From Streptomyces olivochromogenes (GTDB lineage Bacteria; Actinomycetota; Actinomycetes; Streptomycetales; Streptomycetaceae), in NCBI RefSeq assembly GCF_001514115.1, contig NZ_KQ948461.1, forward strand, positions 1 to 64,000: a stretch of 64,000 nt of DNA, in the 5' to 3' direction. The position numbers and the translations under genes are program-made. Under the pieces are notes generated by a model that was given only the letters and a program-made list of their open reading frames with translations, did not search any database and was not told the origin of the DNA. Below, one piece after another: positions 34,646 to 43,849 of this stretch (position 1 is its first letter; the number at the start of each line of letters is the position of its first letter).

Positions 34646-34664
34646 GCGAGAATAGTATTCTCGC
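34646..34664. promoter_or_regulatory. Regulon operator (perfect) upstream of TauD-type gene
   Basis: GCGAGAAT-AGT-ATTCTCGC has perfect 8-bp arms. Read on the minus strand, its core TACTAT fits a -10 box placed for a short leader to the ATG at 34626. I see no clear 22-bp tandem copy. Confidence 0.78.
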
Positions 34665-34823
34665 CAGTTGGTCCACCGGAAGGCCTGGGACGGCGGGCCT
34701 CTCGCCTCCCGCTGTCCGTCGGGATGAGCCTCCGATCCTGAATGATGGTCAGGTTTGGCCGGTCCTCGCCTTCTCCCGCCTGCCATGACGTTCTCGTTTC
34801 CGGAATATTGATTTGCGTAGGCT

Positions 34824-34838
34824 GAGAATATAGTTTCC
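34824..34838. promoter_or_regulatory. Regulon operator (half-site conserved) upstream of SDR operon
   Basis: GAGAAT-ATA-GTTTCC keeps the left half perfectly but has three changes in the right half. It contains TATAGT, a good -10 hexamer, 28 bases upstream of ATG 34863. Confidence 0.5.
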
Positions 34839-34862
34839 ACCACATCCGAGCAAGGAGGCAGG

Positions 34863-35597
34863 ATGCGGTTCCAGGACAAGGTTGCGATCGTCACCGGCGC
34901 GGGCCAGGGCATCGGCGAGGGCTACGCCCGGGCACTGGCGGCCGAAGGCGCACGCGTGGTGGTCGCCGAACTCAACGAGGAACAGGGCGAGCGGGTCGCC
35001 AAGGAGATCGGCGACGCGGCTCTGTTCGTCAAGGTGGACGTCGCCGACCCCGCGTCCGCGGAGGCGATGGCGGCCGCCGTGATGGCGGAGTTCGGACGCA
35101 TCGACTACCTGGTCAACAACGCCGCCATCTTCCACAGCATGAGGCGCGACGGCCTCACCACGGTCCCCCTCGACTACCTCAACCGCTTCCTCCAGGTGAA
35201 CCTGATGGGCGCGCTGCACTGCACCCGCGCCGTCGTCCCGCACATGCCCGAGGGCGGCGCCATCGTCAACCAGTCGTCCACCGCCGCCTGGCTCGGCGGG
35301 GGTTACTACGGACTGGCCAAGGCCGGGATCAACAGCCTGACCGCCTCGCTCGCCGCCGAACTCGGCGGCAAGAACATCCGGGTCAACGGGATCGCGCCCG
35401 GACCCACGGACACCGAAGCCACCCGGAGCGTCGTGCCCAGGGAGTTCCAGGAGCAGATGACGAACAACCTGGCCATCAAGCGGATGGGCACGCCCGAAGA
35501 CCTGGCGCCCGCCGTCCTGTTCCTGCTGTCCGATGAGGCGCGCTGGCTGACCGGTCAGGTCGTCAGCGTCGACGGCGGACAGGTGGTCCGGCTGTGA
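34863..35597 (+). CDS. Short-chain dehydrogenase/reductase
   Basis: This 244-residue SDR has TGAGQGIG, VNNAA, Ser in VNQSSTAAW and Tyr/Lys in YYGLAKAG. AAGGAGG precedes the ATG. It is first in a ten-gene plus-strand operon, and its stop overlaps the aldehyde dehydrogenase start (GTGA). A step from alcohol to aldehyde or ketone, followed by the adjacent dehydrogenase, is a reasonable inference. Confidence 0.9.
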   Translation: MRFQDKVAIVTGAGQGIGEGYARALAAEGARVVVAELNEEQGERVAKEIGDAALFVKVDVADPASAEAMAAAVMAEFGRIDYLVNNAAIFHSMRRDGLTTVPLDYLNRFLQVNLMGALHCTRAVVPHMPEGGAIVNQSSTAAWLGGGYYGLAKAGINSLTASLAAELGGKNIRVNGIAPGPTDTEATRSVVPREFQEQMTNNLAIKRMGTPEDLAPAVLFLLSDEARWLTGQVVSVDGGQVVRL

Positions 35598-37030
35598 AGC
35601 GCCTGCTCATCGACGGCCGGCTCGTCGAGACCGAGAAGACCTTCCCCTCGCTCAACCCCGCGACCGGCGAAGTGCTCGACCACGCCCCCGACGCCACGGC
35701 CGCCGACGCCGAAGCCGCCGTCGCCGCCGCCCGCCGCGCCTTCGACACCACGAGCTGGGCGACCGACACCGCCCGGCGCCTGCGCTGCCTCCGCCAGCTG
35801 CACCGGGCGCTGACCGACCATCAGGAAGAGCTGCGCGACCTGACGATCGCCGAGGTCGGCGCGCCCCGCATGCTCACCCACGGCCCCCAGCTGGACGAGC
35901 CGATCAAGCTGGTCCCGTACTACACCGACCTGCTGGAGAAGTACCCCCTGACCGAGGAGCTCGGCGAGAGCGAGATCCGCGGGCAGCGCCACCGCCGCTG
36001 GGTGGAGAAGGAGGCGGCCGGGGTCGTCGCCGCGATCATCCCGTACAACTACCCGAACCAGCTCGCGCTCGCCAAGCTGGTCCCCGCGCTCGCGGCCGGC
36101 TGCACGGTCGTCCTCAAAGGCGCCCCGGACACCCCGCTGACCACCCTGTACCTGGGCGAACTGATCGCGGAACACACGGACATCCCGCCCGGCGTGGTCA
36201 ACGTCATCGTCTCCTCCGGGGTCGAGGCCGGCGAGGTGCTCACCAAGCACCCCGACGTCGACATGATCACCTTCACCGGCTCCACCGCGACCGGCCGCCG
36301 GATCATGGAGGCCGCGAGCGCCACCGTGAAGAAGGTCTTCCTGGAACTCGGCGGCAAGTCCGCCATGATCGTGCTCGACGACGCCGACTTCCGCGCCGCC
36401 TCCATGTTCGCGGCCTTCACCATCTGCTCCCACTCGGGACAGGGCTGTGCGCTCACCTCCCGGCTGCTCGTGCCGAGGGAGCACCACGACGAGATCGTCG
36501 CCATGGTCGCGGCCGGCCTCGAACGCGTGTCGTACGGCGATCCGACCGACCCCAAGACCTTCATGGGGCCGCTCATCAGCGAACGCCAGCGCGACAAGGT
36601 CGACGCCATGGTGCAACGGGCCGTCGCGGCCGGCGCCACGCTGGTCACCGGCGGCAAGCGCGTCGACCCGGGCTTCTTCTACACGCCCACCCTGCTCGCC
36701 GACGTCGACCCGGCCGGCGAGATCGCGCAGGACGAGGTCTTCGGACCGGTGCTCGCGGTCATTCCCTACGACGGCGAGGACGACGCCGTACGCATCGCCA
36801 ACGACTCGATCTTCGGCCTGTCCGGCGCGGTGCACAGCGCCGACGCCCAGCGGGCCATCGCCGTGGCGCGCCGGATCCGTACCGGCACCTTCAGCATCAA
36901 CGGCGGCAACTACTTCTCCCAGGAAGTCCCCTTCGGCGGCTACAAGCAGTCGGGCGTCGGCCGGGAGAGCGGGGTCGCCGGCCTGGAGGAGTTCCTGGAG
37001 ATCAAGTCCTTCGCGGTGGTGGTCCCGTAA
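35594..37030 (+). CDS. NAD(P)-dependent aldehyde dehydrogenase
   Basis: This 478-residue ALDH is complete: oxyanion Asn in PYNYP (residue 152), general base Glu 251 (LELGGKSA) and nucleophile Cys 285 (SGQGCALTSR). The C-terminal PFGGYKQSGVGRE is typical. It should convert an aldehyde made by the oxygenases or SDR to the carboxylate for CoA activation. Its stop shares a base with the CoA transferase start. Confidence 0.93.
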   Translation: MKRLLIDGRLVETEKTFPSLNPATGEVLDHAPDATAADAEAAVAAARRAFDTTSWATDTARRLRCLRQLHRALTDHQEELRDLTIAEVGAPRMLTHGPQLDEPIKLVPYYTDLLEKYPLTEELGESEIRGQRHRRWVEKEAAGVVAAIIPYNYPNQLALAKLVPALAAGCTVVLKGAPDTPLTTLYLGELIAEHTDIPPGVVNVIVSSGVEAGEVLTKHPDVDMITFTGSTATGRRIMEAASATVKKVFLELGGKSAMIVLDDADFRAASMFAAFTICSHSGQGCALTSRLLVPREHHDEIVAMVAAGLERVSYGDPTDPKTFMGPLISERQRDKVDAMVQRAVAAGATLVTGGKRVDPGFFYTPTLLADVDPAGEIAQDEVFGPVLAVIPYDGEDDAVRIANDSIFGLSGAVHSADAQRAIAVARRIRTGTFSINGGNYFSQEVPFGGYKQSGVGRESGVAGLEEFLEIKSFAVVVP

Positions 37031-38232
37031 TGCGTCCGCTCGAAGGCATCCGCGTCCTCGAAGTCGCCATGTACGGCTTCGTCCCCTCGGCCGGAGCCGT
37101 GCTCGCCGACTGGGGCGCCGACGTCATCAAGGTCGAACACGCCGTCACGGGCGATCCGCAGCGCGGTCTGCGGCAGACCGGCACGCTGCGCGTCGAGGGC
37201 GACCCGAACCCCAACATCGAGCACGCCAACCGGGGCAAGCGCAGCCTCGGCCTCGACATGACCCGGCCCGAGGGCAGGGAAGTCCTCCACGACCTGGCCC
37301 GCCGCTCCGACGTGTTCCTCACCAGCTTCCTGCCCGGACACCGGCGGCGGTTCGGCATCGACGTCGACGACATCCGCGCGGTCAACCCCCGCATCATCTA
37401 CGCCCGTGGCAGCGCGCTCGGGCCGCGCGGACCGGAATCCGAGAAGGGCGGGTACGACATGACCGCCTTCTGGGCCCGGGGCGGCACCGCCGCCAGCATC
37501 ACCCCGCCCGGCGTCGAGGGCATGATCAGCCCCACGCCCGCCTACGGGGACACCATCTCCGGCACGAACCTCGCCGGAGGCATCGCGGCGGCACTGCTGC
37601 GGCGCGAGCGCACCGGCGAGCCGTCGGTCGTGGACGTCTCCCTGCTCGGCAGTGGCGTATGGGCCAACGGCCAGGCCACCGCGGTCTCGCTGCACCTCGA
37701 CAAGTCCTGGGTGGCACCGGTGCCCGGTGCCCACGGCTCGCCGATCAACCCGCTGTCCGGCATCTACGCCACGGCCGACGACCGCTATCTGGCCTTCGTC
37801 ATGCTCCAGCCCGGAAAGTTCTGGGCCGACGTGTGCCACCACATCGACCACCCGGAGCTGGCCGACGACCCCCGCTTCGCCACGGCCGAGCTGCTCGCCG
37901 CGAACACCGAAGAGGCCGTCAAGATCCTGCGGACGGTGCTGGCCGGCCGCACCCTCGCCGAGTGGACCGAGCGTTTCGCCACCCTTGCCGGGCCGTGGGC
38001 CCCGGTGCAGGACACCCTGCAGGTGGGCGCCGACGCGCAGATCCGGGCGAACGAGTACCTGCTCCGGGTCGGTGAGATCGATCTGGCCGCCAGCCCCGTG
38101 CAGTTCGACACCACCGCTCCCTCACTCGGGCCGGCGCCCGAGTTCGCTGCCCAGACCGAGGAAATCCTCAGGGAACTGGGACTGGACTGGCCCCGCATCA
38201 TCGAGCTGAAAGAAGCGGGCGCGGTCACCTGA
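37030..38232 (+). CDS. CaiB/BaiF-family (type III) CoA transferase
   Basis: This 400-residue enzyme moves CoA between acyl groups by way of an Asp-CoA intermediate. The catalytic Asp is 143 in GGYDMTAFWARGG, and NRGKRSLGLDM is the family's characteristic strand. The second CoA transferase of the island (55718) is only distantly similar, so they probably act on different acids. It sits between the aldehyde dehydrogenase and a solute-binding lipoprotein. Confidence 0.9.
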   Translation: MRPLEGIRVLEVAMYGFVPSAGAVLADWGADVIKVEHAVTGDPQRGLRQTGTLRVEGDPNPNIEHANRGKRSLGLDMTRPEGREVLHDLARRSDVFLTSFLPGHRRRFGIDVDDIRAVNPRIIYARGSALGPRGPESEKGGYDMTAFWARGGTAASITPPGVEGMISPTPAYGDTISGTNLAGGIAAALLRRERTGEPSVVDVSLLGSGVWANGQATAVSLHLDKSWVAPVPGAHGSPINPLSGIYATADDRYLAFVMLQPGKFWADVCHHIDHPELADDPRFATAELLAANTEEAVKILRTVLAGRTLAEWTERFATLAGPWAPVQDTLQVGADAQIRANEYLLRVGEIDLAASPVQFDTTAPSLGPAPEFAAQTEEILRELGLDWPRIIELKEAGAVT

Positions 38233-38268
38233 CCACCCTTTTTCGGGGAACGAAATCGAGGAGAACCG

Positions 38269-39630
38269 ATGAGACGCTTGCTCATCGCTGTGGCCGCCGT
38301 CCTGGCCCTGGCCGGGTGTTCCGCCCGCTCCACCACGTCGCCGAGCGGCGACAAGCCCTCCGCGTCCGCGTCCGACTCCGCCGCGGCGGCCGACTTCGGC
38401 ACGCTCAGACACGTCTGCCACTCCGGCACGGTCAAGGCCTCCACCGCCCAGGGAGTCACCAACTCCGAGATCAAGGTCGGTGTCTTCAGCGACGTCGGCT
38501 TCACCAAGAACCCGGAGTTCGTCGACGCGGCCAAGGTGTTCATCTCCTGGTGCAACGACGCGGGCGGCATCAACGGACGCAAGCTCGTTCCCGTCACCCA
38601 CGACTCCAAGCTCGTCGAGGTCCGCCAGCGGATGATCGAGGCCTGTCGCTCGGACTTCGCGCTCGTCGGCGGCGGCGCCGCGCTCGACGGCATGGGCGTC
38701 AAGGACAGGCTGAACTGCCTGCTCCCCGACTTCCCCGCGCAGACCAGCCAGGCCATCGGAGCGGACCTCCAGGTGACCGTCCAGGGCGCCGCGACCGGTT
38801 ACTCGCCCTACGGTGGCTACTTCTCCTGGCTGCTCAAGGAGGCGTACCCGGCGTCGGCGAGCAGCGTCGGGATCATCGCCGGTGACTCCCCGGTCGTCAA
38901 GCCCATCACCGCGCAGGACAAGGAGACGCTGATCGCGGCGGGCGGCAGGATCACCTACTCGGACCTGTATCCGGCCCAGGGTGTCTCCGACTGGACACCG
39001 TACGCGCAGTCCATCAAGAACAAGAAGGTCAAGGGACTGGTCTTCCTCGGCGACTTCGCCAGTCTGGCCAAGCTGGAGCAGGTACTCACCAACATCGGCT
39101 ACGCGCCCGACTGGATCGACGCCAACAGCAACGCCTACGGCCCCGCCTTCATCCAGCTGGCCGGTACCGCGCTGGCGAAGCAGGCCAACTTCGCCGACCT
39201 CGGCGGCTTCGCCCCGCTGGAGGACTCCTCCAACCCGGCGACCAAGGCGGTCGAGGACCTCTACAAGAAGTACGCCCCCGACGCCCAGGTCACCCTGCCG
39301 GCGCTGAAGGCCTTCTCCAGCTGGCTGTTGTTCGCCACGGCCGCCGGCGACTGCGCCGAACTCACCCGCACGTGCGTGTACGACAACGCGCTCAAGCAGA
39401 CCGCCTGGACCGGCGGTGGCCTGCAGGCCCCGATGGACCTGTCGTCCCCCACCGTGGCTCCCAAGTGCTTCGACCCGGTCAAGGCGACCGCCAAGGGCTG
39501 GGTGGCCGCCGACTTCAAGCCCGACACCGGCGCCTACCGCTGCAACGTGACCCCCTACAAGTTCAAGGGCACCTACGCCAAGCCCATGACCCTGGCCGAT
39601 GTCGGCAAGTCCTTGGCCGACCTCAAGTAG
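38269..39630 (+). CDS. Substrate-binding lipoprotein (Leu/Ile/Val-binding-like)
   Basis: This 453-residue lipoprotein has a signal peptide ending in the lipobox LALAGC (Cys 17). A type I periplasmic-binding fold follows, with an N-terminal motif (NSEIKVGVFSDVGFTKNPEF) like branched-chain amino-acid or amide receptors. No permease or ATPase is encoded nearby, so it either serves a distant ABC transporter or acts as a receptor. Its place inside the catabolic operon implies capture of the growth substrate. Confidence 0.88.
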   Translation: MRRLLIAVAAVLALAGCSARSTTSPSGDKPSASASDSAAAADFGTLRHVCHSGTVKASTAQGVTNSEIKVGVFSDVGFTKNPEFVDAAKVFISWCNDAGGINGRKLVPVTHDSKLVEVRQRMIEACRSDFALVGGGAALDGMGVKDRLNCLLPDFPAQTSQAIGADLQVTVQGAATGYSPYGGYFSWLLKEAYPASASSVGIIAGDSPVVKPITAQDKETLIAAGGRITYSDLYPAQGVSDWTPYAQSIKNKKVKGLVFLGDFASLAKLEQVLTNIGYAPDWIDANSNAYGPAFIQLAGTALAKQANFADLGGFAPLEDSSNPATKAVEDLYKKYAPDAQVTLPALKAFSSWLLFATAAGDCAELTRTCVYDNALKQTAWTGGGLQAPMDLSSPTVAPKCFDPVKATAKGWVAADFKPDTGAYRCNVTPYKFKGTYAKPMTLADVGKSLADLK

Positions 39631-39658
39631 CCACCCCGCGCGGCAGGAAGGAAGCGAC

Positions 39659-39850
39659 GTGAAGGTACGGGTAGACCCGGAGCGCTGCCAGGGTCACACG
39701 CTCTGCGCCATGCGTGCTCCGGACATCTTCGAGCTCAGCGAGATCGACGGTCACTCATCGGTGATCAAGGAAGAGGTCTCGGACGACCAGCAGGACGAGG
39801 CCGTCGAGGCCGTCAGGTCCTGCCCCGAGCGAGCGATCTTCATCTCCTGA
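39659..39850 (+). CDS. [3Fe-4S]-type ferredoxin, P450 partner
   Basis: This 63-residue ferredoxin has Cys ligands in CQGHTLC and SCPERAI; the lack of a fourth Cys suggests a [3Fe-4S] cluster. The GTG start at 39659 follows GGAAGGAAG. It lies 15 bases upstream of the P450 and presumably feeds it electrons. No reductase is in this operon, so the one at 19323 could supply it. Confidence 0.9.
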   Translation: MKVRVDPERCQGHTLCAMRAPDIFELSEIDGHSSVIKEEVSDDQQDEAVEAVRSCPERAIFIS

Positions 39851-39865
39851 GGGGAGAGCAATCCG

Positions 39866-41233
39866 ATGACCACGGACGACACCGTCAACGACGACCCCAA
39901 GAGGAACCCGGTGCACTTCGACCGGCACACTCCCGAGTACCGCCACGAATTCCAGGCGGTCACCCAGGAGTTGCAGTCCAAGTGCCCCATCGCCTGGTCG
40001 GAGACCTACGGCGGTCACTGGGTCGCCAGTGGCAACCGGGAGGTCTTCGAGCTGGCCCGGTCCGCCGAGTTCCTCTCCAACGACCATGACGTCAAGGGTG
40101 AGCGGCGCGGGTACCAGGGCATCACCATCCCGCCGCCGCCCCGGGCGAAGGCCGTCAGGGGCGGGTTCCTGGAGATGGATCCGCCCGAGCAGCGCTACTA
40201 CCGCCAGACGCTCAACCCCTATCTGTCGCCCGCCGCCATCAGCCGCTGGATTCCGCTGATCGACGAGGTGGCGCGCGCCTGCATCGACGAGAACATCGAG
40301 TCGGGGCGGATCGACTTCGTCGACGACCTCGCCAACGTCGTACCGGCCGTGCTCACGCTCGCCATGATGGGCATCCCGGTCAGGAAGTGGACCATCTACA
40401 ACGAGGCGGCCCACGCCTCGGTCTACACACCGCCGAACTCGCCCGACCAGGCCCGCGTCGTCGAGCTGCAGAAGGCGATGGGCGCGGACCTGGCCATGAC
40501 CATCGCGGAGATCCGGCAGGCACCGCGCCCGGGCCTGGTCGACGCCCTGGTCCGCGCGGAGATCAACGGCCAGTCCCCGCCCGACGACGAACTCCTCGGC
40601 GTGCTCGCCCTGTTGATCGGCGGCGGCTTCGACACCACCACGGCGCTCACCGCGCACGCGCTGGAGTGGCTCTCGGAGCACCCGGCCGAACGGGACCGCC
40701 TCAGCCGGGACCGCAAGGCGCTGCTGGACTCCGCGACCGAGGAGTTCCTGCGCTTCTACGCCCCCGCGCCCGGTGACGGACGGACCTTCTCCGCGGACTG
40801 CGAGATCGCCGGCACCCGGTTCAAGGAGGGCGAACGGCTCTGGCTGTCCTGGGCGATGGCGAACCGGGACCCGCAGGTGTTCCCGGAGCCCGACTCCATC
40901 GACATGGAACGCAAGGGCAACCGGCACAGCAGCTTCGGCCTCGGCATCCACCGCTGCATCGGCTCCAACGTGGCACGCACGGTGTTCAAGCGGATGGTCA
41001 CCCAGGTCCTCGACCGGATGCCCGACTTCCGCTGCGACCCCGAGGGCGCGGAGCACTACGAGACCATCGGCGTCATCCAGGGCATGCGGCACCTTCCGGG
41101 GACCTTCACGCCGGGCCCCCGGACCGGTGCCGGGCTCGACGAGACCCTGGAGACCCTCCAGAGGGTCGTCGACGAACAAAGGCTCGCCGAGCCGGTCACG
41201 GTACGCAAGGGGCCCGCGAGGATCGACCGCTGA
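39866..41233 (+). CDS. Cytochrome P450
   Basis: This 455-residue soluble class I P450 has the I-helix GGGFDTTT (Asp 256, Thr 257), ExxR at 293-296 and the heme loop FGLGIHRCIG with Cys 364. It resembles actinobacterial CYPs that hydroxylate steroid or terpenoid side chains, but I cannot assign a subfamily. Its upstream ferredoxin is the likely redox partner. Confidence 0.94.
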   Translation: MTTDDTVNDDPKRNPVHFDRHTPEYRHEFQAVTQELQSKCPIAWSETYGGHWVASGNREVFELARSAEFLSNDHDVKGERRGYQGITIPPPPRAKAVRGGFLEMDPPEQRYYRQTLNPYLSPAAISRWIPLIDEVARACIDENIESGRIDFVDDLANVVPAVLTLAMMGIPVRKWTIYNEAAHASVYTPPNSPDQARVVELQKAMGADLAMTIAEIRQAPRPGLVDALVRAEINGQSPPDDELLGVLALLIGGGFDTTTALTAHALEWLSEHPAERDRLSRDRKALLDSATEEFLRFYAPAPGDGRTFSADCEIAGTRFKEGERLWLSWAMANRDPQVFPEPDSIDMERKGNRHSSFGLGIHRCIGSNVARTVFKRMVTQVLDRMPDFRCDPEGAEHYETIGVIQGMRHLPGTFTPGPRTGAGLDETLETLQRVVDEQRLAEPVTVRKGPARIDR

Positions 41234-41294
41234 TCTTCGGCGGCCCGTCAGGAGTACGTGTGCCACCCGAGCGGTGGCACGGTGAGGAGACGAT

Positions 41295-42956
41295 GTGGCC
41301 GGACCCACGGGACGTCCGCTGCCGGTGATCACAGAGGAGAACGAGTTCTTCTGGACCTCCGGAGCGGACGGCCGGTTGCGCCTGACGGAGTGTGAGTCGT
41401 GCTCGGCCCTGCTGCATCCGCCCCAGCCCGTCTGCCGCTACTGCCGGGGCCACGAGACCGGGGTGCGGGCCGTCTCCGGGTACGCGACGCTGATCGGCTT
41501 CACCGTCAACCACCGGTTCAGCGCGCCCGGCATGCCTGCGCCCTACGTGGTGGCGCAGGTCGCCGTCGAGGAGGACACCCGGGTCCGGCTCACCACCAAC
41601 CTCGTCGAATGCGACCCGGACGAACTCGAACTGGGCATGCGGCTGGAGGTCGTCTTCGCACAGGTCGAGGACGTATGGCTGCCGCTCTTCCGCCCCGCGG
41701 CCGAGCAGGGCCCCCCGGCTCCGCCGCCCTCGGACGAGGTGGAACCCGAGCACATGCGGCGCCACGTACGCCCCATGGCCACGCCCGAGAAGTTCGAGGA
41801 CAAGGTCGCGATCAGCGGCATCGGGATGTCGGAGATCGGGCGCCGGCTGATGGTCCCTCCGCTGTCGCTGACCGTGCGGGCCTGCGAACGCGCCGTCGCG
41901 GACGCGGGTCTGACCCTCGACGACATCGACGGCCTGGCCACCTACCCGGGCGCCGGCGCCTACGGCGGCTTCGCCGAGGGCGGCGTCACCGCGCTGGAGG
42001 ACGCCCTCGGCATCAGGCCCACCTGGTACAACGGCGGCGCCGAGACCTTCGGTCCCGGCGGCTCGCTCATCGCCGCGATGCTGGCCGTCGCGGGGGGACT
42101 CGCCCGGCATGTGCTGTGCTTCCGTACGGTCTGGGAGGCCTCCTACGGCGAGCTGATCCGGCGCGGCCGGATCACCCAGGAGGCCGGTCGCAGGGTCACG
42201 GGCTGGCAGAAGCCCTTCGGGGCGGTCTCGGCGGCCCACACCCTGGCCCAGAACGCCCAGCGGCACTTCCACCGTTACGGCACCTCGCGCGAGACGCTCG
42301 GCTGGATCGCGCTCAACCAGCGCGCGAACGCCGCGCTCAACCCGACCGCGATCTACCGCGATCCGATGACCATGGACGACTACCTGTCGGCCAGGACGGT
42401 CACCACCCCCTTCGGGCTGTACGACTGCGACGTGCCCTGCGACGGATCGGTGGCCGTCATCGTGTCGGCCGTGGACGCCGCTCGCGACCTCGCCAGGCCA
42501 CCCGTCCTGGTGGAGGCCGTCGGCACCCAGATCATGGAGCGGCTCGAATGGGACCAGAGTTCCCTCACCCATGAACCGCAGGTGCTCGGCCAGTCCGCCC
42601 ACCTGTGGACGCGCACGTCACTGCGTCCCTCGGACGTCGACGTGGCCCAGCTCTACGACGGCTTCACCTTCAACTGCCTCTCCTGGATCGAGGGGCTCGG
42701 CTTCTGCGGCATCGGTGAGGCCAAGGACTTCCTCGACGGAGGCAAGAACATCGCCAGGGACGGACTGCTCCCGCTGAACACCCACGGCGGCCAGCTCTCG
42801 CACGGCCGCACCCACGGCCTGGGGCTCGTCCACGAGGCCGTCACACAGGTGCGCGGCGAGGCCGGAGCGCGCCAGGTGGACGGTGCGCGGGTCGCCGTGA
42901 CGAGCACCGGCGGTCTCACCCCGAGCGGGGTCATCCTGCTGCGGGCGGACACATGA
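41295..42956 (+). CDS. Fusion of DUF35 OB-fold/zinc protein with SCP2/Ltp-type thiolase, probable aldolase
   Basis: This 553-residue protein joins two partners that are normally separate. Residues 1-150 are a DUF35 protein with a zinc ribbon (Cys 33, 36, 47, 50) and OB fold. Residues about 165-553 are a lipid-transfer-type thiolase (SGIGMSEIGRR, then NTHGGQLSHGRTHGLG) without the nucleophilic Cys of true thiolases. In steroid side-chain degradation the Ltp2-ChsH2(DUF35) complex is a retro-aldolase that removes propionyl-CoA. I infer the same chemistry here on an unknown substrate. The start is GTG 41295, with GAGGAG upstream. Confidence 0.88.
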   Translation: MAGPTGRPLPVITEENEFFWTSGADGRLRLTECESCSALLHPPQPVCRYCRGHETGVRAVSGYATLIGFTVNHRFSAPGMPAPYVVAQVAVEEDTRVRLTTNLVECDPDELELGMRLEVVFAQVEDVWLPLFRPAAEQGPPAPPPSDEVEPEHMRRHVRPMATPEKFEDKVAISGIGMSEIGRRLMVPPLSLTVRACERAVADAGLTLDDIDGLATYPGAGAYGGFAEGGVTALEDALGIRPTWYNGGAETFGPGGSLIAAMLAVAGGLARHVLCFRTVWEASYGELIRRGRITQEAGRRVTGWQKPFGAVSAAHTLAQNAQRHFHRYGTSRETLGWIALNQRANAALNPTAIYRDPMTMDDYLSARTVTTPFGLYDCDVPCDGSVAVIVSAVDAARDLARPPVLVEAVGTQIMERLEWDQSSLTHEPQVLGQSAHLWTRTSLRPSDVDVAQLYDGFTFNCLSWIEGLGFCGIGEAKDFLDGGKNIARDGLLPLNTHGGQLSHGRTHGLGLVHEAVTQVRGEAGARQVDGARVAVTSTGGLTPSGVILLRADT

Positions 42957-43849
42957 CGGGCGTCTCCCGTGTCGTCGACGTCGACGGCATCCCCGTATCG
43001 GCGCTGCTGCAGGAGGCGCGCCGGCCCCGGGCCGTCGTCCTGGCGCTGCACGGCGGGGCGGCGCACTCGGGGTACTTCGACTACCCGGGCAGGCCGCACC
43101 TGTCGCTGCTGCGCACCGGTTCGGCGCTCGGGTTCACCGTCCTCGCGCTCGACCGGCCGGGATACGGCAGTTCCGCCCCGCACGGTGGGGAGCTGGCCCC
43201 GGTGGAGCGGCGGGTCGATCTCGCCTACACGGCGGTGGACCGGCTGCTCGCCTCGCGTCCGCGCGGGGCGGGCGTCTTCGTGCTGGCGCACTCGATCGGC
43301 TGCGAGCTGGCGCTGCGCATGGCGGCCGACGACCGGGGGAGCGACCTGCTGGGCGTGGAGATCGCCGGCACAGGGCGCCACCACCACGACGACGCGGTGG
43401 ACATCCTGGGCGTACGGCACAACGAGTCGTGGCCGAGGCCGGCGGCCGGCAGCGTCCGGGACCTGCTGTGGAATCCCTCGCACCTCTACGAGGACGATGT
43501 CGTCGGCGGCGCCCGGTTCGCCTCGCCCTCGCCCTCCTACGAGGGGGTCGTGGCCAGGAGCTGGCCGCTGGTCCTTCCCGAACTCGCCCCCCTGGTGCGC
43601 GTCCCCGTGCACTACAGCCTCGGCGAGCACGAGCGGGTGTGGCGGTCCGGGCCCGCGGCGCTGGCCGACATCGCGTCCCTGTTCACCGCCTCGCCGCGCG
43701 TCGTCGTCGACGAACAGGCGGACGGCGGCCACAACCTGAGCATCGGGCTGACGGCGATGGCGTACCACCTCAAGATCCTTTCGTTCGTCGAGGAGTGTGT
43801 GCTGGCTCGCGCGAGCGCGGCACGAGAGCGGCCCGGGAGGGCGAGTTGA
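42953..43849 (+). CDS. Alpha/beta-hydrolase
   Basis: This 298-residue hydrolase has HGGAAHSG near residue 34 for the oxyanion hole and nucleophile Ser in LAHSIGCELAL (A-x-S-x-G rather than G-x-S-x-G). A likely catalytic His is in ADGGHNLSIG. It could open a lactone or cleave a thioester or C-C bond in the pathway. Its ATG overlaps the fusion-gene stop, and its stop overlaps the DoxX start. Confidence 0.82.
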   Translation: MTGVSRVVDVDGIPVSALLQEARRPRAVVLALHGGAAHSGYFDYPGRPHLSLLRTGSALGFTVLALDRPGYGSSAPHGGELAPVERRVDLAYTAVDRLLASRPRGAGVFVLAHSIGCELALRMAADDRGSDLLGVEIAGTGRHHHDDAVDILGVRHNESWPRPAAGSVRDLLWNPSHLYEDDVVGGARFASPSPSYEGVVARSWPLVLPELAPLVRVPVHYSLGEHERVWRSGPAALADIASLFTASPRVVVDEQADGGHNLSIGLTAMAYHLKILSFVEECVLARASAARERPGRAS

